DNA of 64,000 bases from NCBI RefSeq assembly GCF_015680405.1, contig NZ_JADLJS010000021.1:25410-89409 (forward strand), read 5' to 3'. This document shows positions 43,534 to 53,282 of this stretch, in pieces. The position numbers and the translations under genes were made by a program. This DNA is from Pseudomonas pudica (GTDB lineage Bacteria > Pseudomonadota > Gammaproteobacteria > Pseudomonadales > Pseudomonadaceae). Every line of letters starts with the position of its first letter. Positions within the stretch are counted from its first letter, which is position 1. The notes under the pieces were generated by a model that was not told where the DNA came from, did no database searches, and saw nothing but the letters and a program-made list of their open reading frames with translations.

Positions 43534-44226
43534 ATGCGATCAGCCGGGCTGGACATGGTCAAGTGGACGGCGATGCTGACCATGGTCGCCGACCACCTGC
43601 GTTTCCTGTGGCCGGGTGCCGATGGCCTGTTCGTAGTGGGCCGGTTGGCGTTTCCGCTGTTCTGCCTGGCGATTGCGGTGAATGTCGGGCGCGCCAGGGG
43701 CGGGGCTCTGTACACCCGCGGCAACCTGCGCTATCTGGGGTTGATGCTGGTGTTCGCGGTGCTGTCGGAGCCTGCCTACCGTTGGCTGGACAGTGGTTCG
43801 CCAACGTTCAGCGTGATGCCGACCCTGGTGCTGGGGTTGCTGGTTGCGTGGGGCGTGCATCATCCGTCGAGGTCGGCGCGCGTGCTTGGCGTTGCCGGTC
43901 TGCTTGCAGGGTGGTTGCTCAATGAACAGCTGATGTACGGGCTGCCGGGGGTGATGCTGCCGGGCGCCTGGTTGATGGCCCGCCGCAAAGGAGGGCCGGC
44001 CTGGGTATTGCCTTGCCTGTTGGCGATGGGGGGGAACCTGACCAACAGTTGGTTGCGGGAACATCTGTTGGCGCCCATTACCGTGCTGACGCTGATTGCT
44101 GCAGCCTTGGCCATTCCGGTCGGATTGCTGCTGCTGCGTCATGATGATAGGCGGGTGCCTGCAGTGGGACGTTGGGGCTACCTGTTCTATCCGGTGCATC
44201 TACTGGTGATCAAGGTCTTCGCTTGA
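43534..44226 (+). CDS. TraX-family membrane protein
   Basis: 230 residues, seven or so membrane helices. The family signature is present: MVKWTAMLTMVADHLRFLW, VVGRLAFPLFCLAIAVNVGRA, YTRGNLRYLGLMLVFAVLSEP, NEQLMYGLPGVMLPG and the closing RWGYLFYPVHLLVIK. TraX acetylates F-pilin in conjugative plasmids; chromosomal relatives belong to the acyltransferase-3-like fold and their targets are unknown. It starts 3 bases after the hydrolase gene. Confidence 0.85.
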   Translation: MRSAGLDMVKWTAMLTMVADHLRFLWPGADGLFVVGRLAFPLFCLAIAVNVGRARGGALYTRGNLRYLGLMLVFAVLSEPAYRWLDSGSPTFSVMPTLVLGLLVAWGVHHPSRSARVLGVAGLLAGWLLNEQLMYGLPGVMLPGAWLMARRKGGPAWVLPCLLAMGGNLTNSWLREHLLAPITVLTLIAAALAIPVGLLLLRHDDRRVPAVGRWGYLFYPVHLLVIKVFA

Positions 44227-44333
44227 TCGCTCTGGCAGCCACACTTGCAGGAGCGTGCAGCCTCGATAGTCCTGGTTGCATTTCACAAATCCATACCCAT
44301 CTAAACCGGCCGCACCAGACTCAGGAACCACCC

Positions 44334-45245
44334 ATGGAACCCAACCGCTTCGGCGACATCGCCGCCTTCGTCAGCGCCGCGAAGGCCGGCAGCTTTACCG
44401 CCGCCGCCGCCACCTTGGGCCTGACGCGCTCGGCGGTGGGCAAGAGCATCGCTCGCCTGGAGGCACGCATGGCCGTGCGCCTGCTCAACCGCACCACGCG
44501 CAAGCTGAGCCTGACCGACGAGGGCCTGGTGGCCTACGAGCGCTGGCGGCAGATTCTGGATGACCTGGACGAGGTGGAAAGCACCATGGCCCAGCGCCGC
44601 GGCAAGCCCACCGGTACCTTGCGCCTGACAGCACCCCTGTCGTTCGGCCAGCGCCATGTGCTGCCGATTCTCGACCGGTACCTGAAGCAGTGGCCCGAAC
44701 TGCGCGCGGATATCCGCTTCACCGACCGTTTCGTCGACCTGGTCGATGAGGGTATCGACGTTGCGGTGCGTATCGGCGCACCGAAGGAAGACTCGCAACT
44801 GTTGACGCGCACGGTGGCCTGGCAGCAGTTCGTCACCTGCGCCTCGCCCGCATACCTGGGCGCACGCGGCGTACCGCAGGTGCCCTGCGACCTCTACGGC
44901 CATGACAGGATCGCCTTCCTGGCCGGCGAAAAGGCCATGCCGTGGCGCTTCCATACCGAAGCGGGGCTGCACCTGTGCGAAGACCCCGGGCGGCTGAACA
45001 TCGACAGCTCCGAGGCGATGCTCGATGGCGCCCGTGCGGGTTTCGGGCTGATTCACCTGCCCACCTACATCACTGGCGACGACCTGCGCAGTGGCACCTT
45101 GGTGGAGGTGCTGCAAGCCTATCGGCCGCCGGCGGACCCGATTCGCATCGTCTATCCAAGCAAGCGCCACCTGTCGCCACGGGTACGCGGCTTCATCGAC
45201 CTGCTGGTAGCCAGCTGGGAACCGGGCGTGCCCTGGGAATACTGA
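44334..45245 (+). CDS. LysR-family transcriptional regulator
   Basis: 303 residues. N-terminal HTH: FVSAAKAGSFTAAAATLGLTRSAVGKSIARLE, then the CrgA/AaeR-type effector domain (GTLRLTAPLSFGQRHVLPIL, FVDLVDEGIDVAVRIG). This subgroup often controls oxidoreductases or efflux genes. The next gene on the same strand is a luciferase-like monooxygenase, 100 bases downstream, which is a possible target. The ATG at 44334 matches the conserved start; the 108 bases before it hold no clear operator. Confidence 0.87.
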   Translation: MEPNRFGDIAAFVSAAKAGSFTAAAATLGLTRSAVGKSIARLEARMAVRLLNRTTRKLSLTDEGLVAYERWRQILDDLDEVESTMAQRRGKPTGTLRLTAPLSFGQRHVLPILDRYLKQWPELRADIRFTDRFVDLVDEGIDVAVRIGAPKEDSQLLTRTVAWQQFVTCASPAYLGARGVPQVPCDLYGHDRIAFLAGEKAMPWRFHTEAGLHLCEDPGRLNIDSSEAMLDGARAGFGLIHLPTYITGDDLRSGTLVEVLQAYRPPADPIRIVYPSKRHLSPRVRGFIDLLVASWEPGVPWEY

Positions 45246-45345
45246 TTGGGGAATGGGAGGCCCCTATGCCGGGCCTGAAACCGGGTTTATCGCTGTCGGC
45301 GCAGCAAGGAAACTGGCACTCACTGATAATCCCTGTGGAGACCCC

Positions 45346-46326
<981 letters not shown>

Positions 46327-46330
46327 AGCT

Positions 46331-46427
46331 ACCGGCCTCTTCGCGGGTAAACCCGCTCCCACAGGGGTTGCACAGGCCCTGAAGGCACAGGTGATCCTGT
46401 GGGAGCGGGTTTACCCGCGAAGAGGTC
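46331..46427. repeat. Inverted REP pair
   Basis: Units at 46331-46365 and 46395-46427 are near-exact inverted copies across a 29-base spacer, between the convergent monooxygenase and aldo/keto reductase genes. Confidence 0.9.
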
Positions 46428-46442
46428 AGAACAGGAGACGGA

Positions 46443-47453
46443 TCAGCTGCGGGCCAACCGCCCACTTACATAATGCGCCACATCTTTGAACCCCGGCGTC
46501 GACGCATGCCCCGGCGTCACCAATGAATCAATGAACGCTTCATCCTCGGCGGTAATCTTCACCGCCAGCGCGCCGCCATAGGTATCCCACTGTTCTTCCG
46601 TCCGCGGCCCGACAATTGCCGAACTGACCAGCCGGTTGTTCAGCACCCAGGCAATCGCGAACTCGACGATACCCACGCCCTTGGCCTCCACATAGGCCTG
46701 GATCTGCCGGGCGATGGCCAGCGACTCCTGGCGCCATTCCACCTCCATGATGCGCTTGTCCTGGCGCCCGGCACGGCTACCGGCATCCGGCACCGCTCCC
46801 GGCGCATACTTGCCGCTGAGCACGCCCCGCGCGAGCGGGCTGAACGGCACCACGCCCAGGCCATGGGCTGCCGCAGCAGTAAGCTGCTCCGGTTCGGCCT
46901 GGCGGTTGACGATGTTGTACAGCGGCTGGCTCACCACCGGCCTGGGCACGCCCAGCCGCTCGGCAATGTGGCATGCCTCGGCGATGCGCCAGCCACGGAA
47001 GTTGGACACGCCCCAGTAGCGGATCTTGCCCTGGCGCAGCAGGTCGCCGATGGCCTGCACGCTCTCTTCCAGCGGCACTTTGTGGTCTTCGCGGTGCAGG
47101 TAGTAGATGTCCAGGTAGTCCATGTCCATGCGCGTCAGCGTGGCTTCCAGGGCATTGAAGATGTGCTTGCGCGATAGCCCGCTGCGGTTGGGCAGGCCAT
47201 CGGCCGGGCCAAAGCCAACCTTGCTGGCCACGATCCAGTCCTGACGATGGCGGGCCACCGCTTCGCCGACGATTTCCTCCGCGCGCCCGGCGTTGTACAC
47301 GTCTGCGGTGTCGATGAAGTTGATGCCCTGGTCCCTGGCCTTGTCGATGATGCGCAGGGCGTCCTCGGTGCTGGTCTGCTCGCCGAACATCATGCTGCCC
47401 AGGGTAAGGGCGGAAACCTGCAGGCCACTGTGGCCGAGGGGGCGGTAGATCAT
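46443..47453 (-). CDS. Aldo/keto reductase
   Basis: 336 residues, (beta/alpha)8 barrel. NADPH and catalytic parts are visible: YRPLGHSGLQVSALTLGSMMFG, FIDTADVYNAGRAEEIVG, WIVASKVGFG, LDIYYLHREDHKVP, RYWGVSNFRGW and the C-terminal NADPH-site SSAIVGPRTEEQW. The catalytic tetrad Asp, Tyr, Lys and His occurs in that order. It reduces aldehydes or ketones; the substrate is unknown. ATG 47453 matches the family start, giving a 71-base gap to the upstream gene. A longer frame reaches 47528 and would overlap it by 4 bases, but its extra residues look unconserved. Confidence 0.9.
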   Translation of the reverse strand: MIYRPLGHSGLQVSALTLGSMMFGEQTSTEDALRIIDKARDQGINFIDTADVYNAGRAEEIVGEAVARHRQDWIVASKVGFGPADGLPNRSGLSRKHIFNALEATLTRMDMDYLDIYYLHREDHKVPLEESVQAIGDLLRQGKIRYWGVSNFRGWRIAEACHIAERLGVPRPVVSQPLYNIVNRQAEPEQLTAAAAHGLGVVPFSPLARGVLSGKYAPGAVPDAGSRAGRQDKRIMEVEWRQESLAIARQIQAYVEAKGVGIVEFAIAWVLNNRLVSSAIVGPRTEEQWDTYGGALAVKITAEDEAFIDSLVTPGHASTPGFKDVAHYVSGRLARS

Positions 47454-47524
47454 GCGCTTGGGTCCTTGTGCGGTCGGCTGATCTATCCGTTTTACACACA
47501 ACCGGGGCGCAATGAAAGGCAGCC

Positions 47525-49045
47525 TCAACCGATCAGCGCCAAGGCCTCCTGCAAGCTCAGCGGGCGCTTAAGGCGTTGCGACAGCGTCGCCATGGCATCG
47601 GAATAGCCCTTGGCGATGACCGCCTCGACCCGCTCATCCACGCATTGCAAGGCGATGAAGTCGCCTTTTTCCGGCTCGCCGACGAACTCGATACGGTTCC
47701 AGTCCCTCGCGTGGCCCAGTACTTCGTATGTGCGGCCATGCTGGTAGGTCCAGAAGAACGGTACGTCGGCGTAGCGGCGCTGCTCGCCAAGCATGTTGGC
47801 GGCGGCGATCACTCCATGTTGCTGGGCCAGGCGCCAGTGTTCGATTCGCACCGGGCGCCCGCTGAGCGGGAAGGTGGCGATATCCCCTGCGGCCCACAGG
47901 CCATCTGCAGCGCGCATTTCAGCGTCCACTTGCACCGACTTGTCTTCGGTCAGCAGCACCCCTTGTATGAAAGCGGTCGCCGGTCTGACCCCGGTGCCCA
48001 GCAGCACCAATGGCGTCTGTAGCCGTTCACCGTTGGCCAGCAGCACGGCCTCGACCTTGCCCTGGCCCTCGATCCGCTCGACCTCGGTGGGGCCATGGAA
48101 GGTGACCCCCTTGCGTTCGTGCAGCTCGCGGATGCTACGGCCAATGCGCTCGCCCAACTGCCGGGCCAGGGGGACCTCATGGCGGGTGACCAGGTGCACC
48201 TGCACGCCATATTTGCGCAAGGCCGAGGCGGCCTCCAGGCCAATGAAACCGTCGCCGACGATCACTGCCGGCTGGCCGGGCTCGGCAGCGTCCAGCAAGT
48301 GCGCGGCATCCTCCCTTGAGCGCAGGGTAAATACCCCGGGCAGGTCAACACCCGGGATATCGGGCCGCAGCGCCTTCCCGCCGGTGGCCAGCAGGCAGGC
48401 GTCATAGTCGATCTGCTGGCCGTCGGCCAAGGTAACCTGGCGTTTCTGGGTGTTCAGGGTGCGCACCTTGCCATGCTTGCGTTCCAGGTGGCCCTTGCGC
48501 AGGGCATCGGCCTCGAGCAGGGCTGGTACTTCATCGGGCGGCATCTGCCCGGCGATCACGAACTTGCTGAGGGAAGTACGATCGTAGGCTGGTTGGTGCT
48601 CCTGATCGATCCAGACCAGGCGGCCGGCAAAGCCATGGGCCAGCAGGGTGGAAACTGCGGCGCTGCCCGCGGCACCGGCGCCGACCACCACGAAACAGCG
48701 GGCATCACTGTGGCGGGGCGGTTCGGTTCTGGGCAGGGGCTGGTCGTCGACCCAGACCTCGTCGCCCTTGACCCAGGTTTTGTAGCGGCGCAGGTCGGCC
48801 AGGGCCGGCGGCTCGCAGACCGCGCCCTCGTCCACCGCGAACGCGGCCTTGTGCCAAGGGCACACCAGCAGGCCGCCGCACACCACGCCTTCATTGAGTG
48901 GCGCACCTTCGTGGGGGCAGTTGCCCTGGTAGGCGTGCACCTGGTCGCCCTGGCGGATGAGGATGATTTCCTCGCTGCCGGCCTGGACGCGCAGGGGGCG
49001 GTATTCGTCGAGTTGGGCCAGGCGGGCAACGGCGTGCTGGGTCAT
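47525..49045 (-). CDS. Rieske-FAD pyridine nucleotide-disulfide oxidoreductase (AIFL-like)
   Basis: 506 residues in two parts. A Rieske [2Fe-2S] domain occupies about residues 1-105 (CPHEGAPLNEGVVCGGLLVCPWHK, quoted here only by its CxH and CxxH ligands). The FAD/NAD reductase follows: VVVGAGAAGSAAVSTLLA (FAD), YDRTSLSKF, VIVGDGFIGLEAASALRKYG (NAD) and LWAAGDIATFP. It resembles AIF-like flavoproteins with a built-in ferredoxin-like electron acceptor. No oxygenase is encoded beside it, so its electron partner is unknown. Its neighbour downstream is an aldo/keto reductase on the same strand. Confidence 0.88.
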   Translation of the reverse strand: MTQHAVARLAQLDEYRPLRVQAGSEEIILIRQGDQVHAYQGNCPHEGAPLNEGVVCGGLLVCPWHKAAFAVDEGAVCEPPALADLRRYKTWVKGDEVWVDDQPLPRTEPPRHSDARCFVVVGAGAAGSAAVSTLLAHGFAGRLVWIDQEHQPAYDRTSLSKFVIAGQMPPDEVPALLEADALRKGHLERKHGKVRTLNTQKRQVTLADGQQIDYDACLLATGGKALRPDIPGVDLPGVFTLRSREDAAHLLDAAEPGQPAVIVGDGFIGLEAASALRKYGVQVHLVTRHEVPLARQLGERIGRSIRELHERKGVTFHGPTEVERIEGQGKVEAVLLANGERLQTPLVLLGTGVRPATAFIQGVLLTEDKSVQVDAEMRAADGLWAAGDIATFPLSGRPVRIEHWRLAQQHGVIAAANMLGEQRRYADVPFFWTYQHGRTYEVLGHARDWNRIEFVGEPEKGDFIALQCVDERVEAVIAKGYSDAMATLSQRLKRPLSLQEALALIG

Positions 49046-49154
49046 GGGGGTTCTCCAAAGGGGCCTTTGGAACCATTTGACGCCTGGGTCGGGGAGGGGA
49101 TGCGTTGAGCTGACGATCGGTGGAGGGTGTGGATTTTACGTGGCCTGGGCTGGC

Positions 49155-49243
49155 TCCTTCGCGGGCTTGCCCGCTCCCACAGGGATACCACAGCGTTCGA
49201 GCTTGTGGTGATCCTGTGGGAGCGGGCGAGCCCGCGAAGAGGT
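49155..49243. repeat. Inverted REP pair
   Basis: Units at 49155-49183 and 49211-49243 are inverted copies (TTCGCGGGCTTGCCCGCTCC and its counterpart). The right unit ends next to the stop codon of the MFS gene at 49244. Confidence 0.85.
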
Positions 49244-50572
49244 TCAACTGGCCCTTGCAGTACTCAGCGCACCGGACCGGGTAACCCGCAAGGCCACCAG
49301 GCTACCGAACACGATCAACGCCGCCAGCGAATACAGTGCGGCATCGGTCGAGCCGGTCTGGTCCTTGATGAAACCGACCAGGTACGGGCTGAGGAAGCCG
49401 GCCATCTGGCCCACCGAGTTGATGATCGCAAGGCCTGCGACAGCCGCGCTTGCGCTGAGCAGCGCGGTAGGCATCGGCCAGAACATGGGCAGGCCGGTGA
49501 GCGCGCCCATGGTGGCGATCGACAGGCCGAGGATGGCGATGGCCGGGTTGCCGGCGAAGTTCACCGCGATCAGCAGGCCGATGGCGCCCATCAGCATCGG
49601 CACCACAAGATGCCAGCGGCGCTCGTTGCGCAAGTCGGCCGAGCGCCCGCAGAGGATCATGAATACGCCGGCCAGCAGGTACGGGATGGCGCTGAGCCAG
49701 CCGATCAGCAACGGGTTGTCGAAGCCCATGTTCTTGATGATCGACGGCAGCCAGAAGTTGATCGCGTACACACCGCTCTGGATGCAGAAATAGACAAAGC
49801 CGAAGGTCCAGATCAGCGGGTTGGTCAGCACGGCGAGCACGCTGTCGCCGGTAGTGCTCGGCTTGCTGGCGGCATCGGCCTCGAGGTCGGCGGCGATCAG
49901 CTGGCGTTCGGTCGGGCTCAGCCAAGCGGCTTTCTGGTAGCCGTCACTGAGCAGGAACACCGCCAGTACACCCAGTGCAACGGTTGGCAGGCCCTGGATC
50001 AGGAACATCCATTGCCAGCCGGCCAGGCCATGCTGGCCAGCGGCGAAGTGTTGCAGGATCCAGCCGGAGAACGGCCCGCCGAGCAGGCCCGAAACCGGGA
50101 TCGCCGACATGAACAGGGCCATGATGCGACCGCGACGGGCCGCCGGGAACCAGCGCGAAAGGTACAGCACCACGCCCGGGAAGAAGCCGGCTTCGGCGGC
50201 GCCGGTCAGCAGGCGCAGGGCGTAGAACTCGGTGGGTGTGGTGACGAACAGCAGGCAGGTGGAGAGGCTGCCCCAGGCGATCATCATCAGCGCGATCCAG
50301 CGCCGCGGGCCGAAGCGGTTGAGCGCCAGGTTGCTCGGCAGGCCGCAGAGCACATAGCCGATGAAGAAGATGCCGGCGCCAAGGCCGTACACCGTTTCGC
50401 TGAACTTCAGGGCGTCGAGCATCTGCAGCTTGGCAAAGCCGACGTTGACGCGGTCCAGGTAGTTGAACAGGTAGCAGATGAAAATGAACGGAATCAGCCG
50501 CAGGGTGATGCGCCGGTACAGCGCGTTGCGGTGGGTGTCCGTGCCTTGGTCAGGGGCGGGGCTGTATGCCAT
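49244..50572 (-). CDS. MFS transporter of the anion:cation symporter type (probable sugar-diacid/glucarate transporter)
   Basis: 442 residues, twelve membrane helices, of the ACS family (GudP/GarP-like): RITLRLIPFIFICYLFNYLDRVNVGFA, AEAGFFPGVVLYLSRWFPAARRGR, and a central loop with LSPTERQLI. Such proteins import D-glucarate, D-galactarate or related acids. It is divergent from a CdaR-type regulator and next to glycerate kinase, which supports that substrate class. The ATG at 50572 gives the known N-terminus type; longer open frames upstream run into the regulator promoter region. Confidence 0.83.
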   Translation of the reverse strand: MAYSPAPDQGTDTHRNALYRRITLRLIPFIFICYLFNYLDRVNVGFAKLQMLDALKFSETVYGLGAGIFFIGYVLCGLPSNLALNRFGPRRWIALMMIAWGSLSTCLLFVTTPTEFYALRLLTGAAEAGFFPGVVLYLSRWFPAARRGRIMALFMSAIPVSGLLGGPFSGWILQHFAAGQHGLAGWQWMFLIQGLPTVALGVLAVFLLSDGYQKAAWLSPTERQLIAADLEADAASKPSTTGDSVLAVLTNPLIWTFGFVYFCIQSGVYAINFWLPSIIKNMGFDNPLLIGWLSAIPYLLAGVFMILCGRSADLRNERRWHLVVPMLMGAIGLLIAVNFAGNPAIAILGLSIATMGALTGLPMFWPMPTALLSASAAVAGLAIINSVGQMAGFLSPYLVGFIKDQTGSTDAALYSLAALIVFGSLVALRVTRSGALSTARAS

Positions 50573-50662
50573 GATCGGGTTCTCTGTTGTTATGGTTGTC
50601 GCCGCGTCGCCTGTTCCGGCGCTCGCCCTGACGAGTCTCGGGGACTGCGGCGTGCCTGTCTT

Positions 50663-50676
50663 TGTGCTTTTGCACA
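50663..50676. promoter_or_regulatory. Palindrome TGTGC-N4-GCACA, candidate CdaR operator
   Basis: A perfect 5-bp inverted repeat across TTTT lies about 60 bases before the cdaR-like start, in the divergent region shared with the MFS transporter. A second GCAC-rich stretch follows. It is a good candidate for the regulator's binding site. Confidence 0.4.
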
Positions 50677-50735
50677 GCACTTGCACCGGGCTGCTGTGCC
50701 CGAGCCCAAAACCCTGATCTCCAAAGGACCGCTCA

Positions 50736-51833
50736 ATGTTCGAACTCGACCATGACCTGGCACAGGATATCGTTGACCGGGCGATGGCCATTCTGCCATG
50801 CAACGTCAATGTCATGGACAGCCAGGGGTTGATCCTCGGCAGTGGTGAACCGGAGCGTATCAACACCCGCCACGAGGGCGCGCAACTGGTGTTGGCCAAC
50901 GGCCGTATCGTCGAGCTGGATACCGACGCGGCCAAATGCCTGAAGGGCGTGCAGCCCGGGGTGAACCTGCCGCTGATGCTCGATGGCCGATTGATGGGCG
51001 TACTTGGCCTGACCGGTGACCCGCAGCAAGTGCGTACCTATGGTGAGCTGGTGCGCATGACCGCCGAAATGCTGCTGGCCCAGCGCCATTTGCAGGCCGA
51101 CCAGCAATGGCGACGGCAGCGCTGTGACGATTTGCTGGCCCTGCTGCTGGGCGGCAGCGGCGATTCTCCGCGGTTGCTCGACGAGGCCCGGCAACTGGGC
51201 TTGAAACCCCAGTTGCCACGGGTACCGTGCCTGTTCGAACTGGCCTCGGGGCCAGCTGCCGAAACCCTGGCGGCATGGTTGATGAGCCGCTACCCGGACA
51301 GTTGGTGCGTAAGCCCGGCCCGCCAGTCGTTGTTGTGGTGTCGCCCGGCTGGCGTGGTGCTGGACGAGCCTCGTCTGCTGGAACGCCTGCAGCGTCATGG
51401 CTGGGAGGTGGAGCGGCTGGCCCTGGGCAGTGCCGCGCAAAGCCTGGAGCAACTGCGCCGGGGTTATCGCCGGGTGCGCGACCTGTTGGCCTATGGGCGC
51501 GAGGTACTGCCCGGCGAGCGCCTGCTCAGCCTGCAGCGCTACCGGTTGCCGGCATTGCTGTGGCGGCATCGCAACGATGATGCGCTGGATGAATTGCTGG
51601 AGCCGTTGCAGCGTATTCGCAGCAAGGACAGTAGCGGACAGTTGCTCACTACTCTGCGCGCCTGGTGTGCCCATGACGGCCAGAGCCAGGCCTGTGCCGA
51701 TGCCCTGGGCATCCACCGCAACAGCTTGCGCTACCGCCTGGAGCGGATTGCCGAGTTGGGCGAGGTCGACCCACTGCGCATGGAAGGGATGCTTAGCTTG
51801 TACCTGGGGTTGCAGCTGCTGCCTGCCGACTGA
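50736..51833 (+). CDS. cdaR: Sugar-diacid regulator (CdaR family)
   Basis: 365 residues. The N-terminal sugar-diacid recognition domain (about 1-130) has the conserved LAQDIVDRAMAILPCNVNVMD, EGAQLVLANGRIVEL and GVLGLTGDPQQVRTYGELVRMT. The C-terminal PucR-type helix-turn-helix is SQACADALGIHRNSLRYRLERIAEL. CdaR activates genes for D-glucarate, D-galactarate and glycerate use in response to those acids. It is divergent from the MFS transporter, with glycerate kinase downstream, a typical regulon. Confidence 0.92.
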   Translation: MFELDHDLAQDIVDRAMAILPCNVNVMDSQGLILGSGEPERINTRHEGAQLVLANGRIVELDTDAAKCLKGVQPGVNLPLMLDGRLMGVLGLTGDPQQVRTYGELVRMTAEMLLAQRHLQADQQWRRQRCDDLLALLLGGSGDSPRLLDEARQLGLKPQLPRVPCLFELASGPAAETLAAWLMSRYPDSWCVSPARQSLLWCRPAGVVLDEPRLLERLQRHGWEVERLALGSAAQSLEQLRRGYRRVRDLLAYGREVLPGERLLSLQRYRLPALLWRHRNDDALDELLEPLQRIRSKDSSGQLLTTLRAWCAHDGQSQACADALGIHRNSLRYRLERIAELGEVDPLRMEGMLSLYLGLQLLPAD

Positions 51834-51846
51834 AGGGCAGCCTGCA

Positions 51847-51942
51847 CCGGCCCAATCGCCGGCAAGCCAGCTCCCACAGGATACTTGCTGCTCTCAGGCC
51901 TGTGTTGAACCTGTGGGAGCTGGCTTGCCGGCGATAGGGCCA
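51847..51942. repeat. Inverted REP-like pair (ATCGCCGGCAAGCCAGCTCC class)
   Basis: Units at 51847-51881 and 51909-51942 are inverted copies of the same class as at 39637-39718 and 63930, between cdaR and the glycerate kinase gene. Confidence 0.88.
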
Positions 51943-52055
51943 GTACAGGCGAAAGGCAACTGCCCAAACAACCCGCCCGGCGTTTTGTGCATTTGACCGA
52001 GGCCTCCTTGGCAGCCACCTGTCAGCATGCCGCTCATCAGGACAGGAGAACCCCC

Positions 52056-53195
52056 ATGAAGATCGTCATTGCCCCCGACTCGTTCAAGGACAGCCTCGAC
52101 GCTGCCGGTGTCGCCCGCGCCATCGCAGCGGGTCTGGGCGAGGCATGGCCCGAGGCCGAGCTGGTCGAGTGCCCGATGGCTGACGGTGGCGAAGGCACCA
52201 TGGATGCGATTCTCGCCGCCAGCCACGGCGAACTGCGTCGTCAGGCCGTGCGCGGGCCCTTGGGGCAAAGCGTGGAGGCGGGCTGGGGCTGGCTGCCGCA
52301 AAGCCGCACGGCCATTATCGAAATGGCCCAGGCCAGTGGCCTGCAGCTGGTGCCGCCTGGCCAGCGCGATGCCTGCCGCAGCAGCACCTGGGGCACCGGC
52401 GAGCTGATTGCCGCCGCCCTGGCCGCCGGCGCGCAACGGGTAGTGCTGGCCATCGGCGGCAGTGCGACCAACGACGGGGGCAGTGGCATGTTGCGGGCGC
52501 TAGGCCTGCGCCTGCTGGACGCCGACGGGCAAGTGCTGCAGGAGGGCGGCCTGGCCTTGGCCAAACTGGCCCGCATCGATGCCAGCGACCTCGACCCGCG
52601 CCTGGCTGAGGTGCAGTTCGAAGTTGCAGCAGACGTCGACAACCCGCTGTGTGGCGCCAATGGTGCCTCGGCGATCTTCGGCCCGCAGAAAGGCGCCAAC
52701 CCACAGCAGGTGCAGGCGCTGGACCACGCCCTGAGTCATTTTGCCGACCATTGTGCGCAGCTGCTGGGTGAAGATGTACGGGACTACCCTGGTTGTGGCG
52801 CTGCCGGCGGCATGGGGTTCGCGGCGCGGGCATTCATGGGCGCGCAATTCCGCCCCGGGGTGGAAGTGGTGGCTGAGTTGGCCGGCCTGGATGCCTTGGT
52901 GCAGGGCGCAGCCCTGGTGGTGACCGGCGAAGGGCGCTTTGACGCCCAGACCTTGCGCGGCAAGACACCGATGGGCGTGGCCCGGGTTGCCAAGCGCCAC
53001 GGGGTGCCGGTGGTGGTGCTGGCCGGGACCTTGGGTGAAGGCTACCAACAGCTGTATGCCCACGGTGTCGATGCTGCCTTTGCCCTGGCCAGCGGGCCGA
53101 TGAGCCTGGAGCACGCATGTGCCGATGCCGCTGAACTGTTGCGGGCGCGTGCTTGTGATATCGGGCGGTTGTGGCGCCGCGCAACGCGAACTTGA
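52056..53195 (+). CDS. garK: Glycerate kinase (type I, GarK/GlxK)
   Basis: 379 residues. Family signatures: KIVIAPDSFKDSLDAAGVA, ECPMADGGEGTMDAIL, IGGSATNDGGSGMLRALG, CGAAGGMGFAARAFMGA and VTGEGRFDAQTLRGKTPMGVA. It phosphorylates D-glycerate with ATP, to 2-phosphoglycerate in this class, at the end of the glucarate and glyoxylate routes. ACAGGAGA precedes the ATG. It probably shares a transcript with the downstream SMP-30 gene, starting 87 bases later, and belongs to the CdaR regulon. Confidence 0.93.
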   Translation: MKIVIAPDSFKDSLDAAGVARAIAAGLGEAWPEAELVECPMADGGEGTMDAILAASHGELRRQAVRGPLGQSVEAGWGWLPQSRTAIIEMAQASGLQLVPPGQRDACRSSTWGTGELIAAALAAGAQRVVLAIGGSATNDGGSGMLRALGLRLLDADGQVLQEGGLALAKLARIDASDLDPRLAEVQFEVAADVDNPLCGANGASAIFGPQKGANPQQVQALDHALSHFADHCAQLLGEDVRDYPGCGAAGGMGFAARAFMGAQFRPGVEVVAELAGLDALVQGAALVVTGEGRFDAQTLRGKTPMGVARVAKRHGVPVVVLAGTLGEGYQQLYAHGVDAAFALASGPMSLEHACADAAELLRARACDIGRLWRRATRT

Positions 53196-53282
53196 TTGAC
53201 CGCTGCAGTCAGGCGCACCCCGCGCTTGGTCATTGATTTTTTTGTTGTTATCGTAGGAAGGAGAATCGAAGGTAGCCAGCAA

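Noticed and set aside
43534..44226. A conjugative element signalled by the TraX-like gene
   Set aside because: No other transfer genes are present; chromosomal TraX-like proteins are common and not tied to conjugation.
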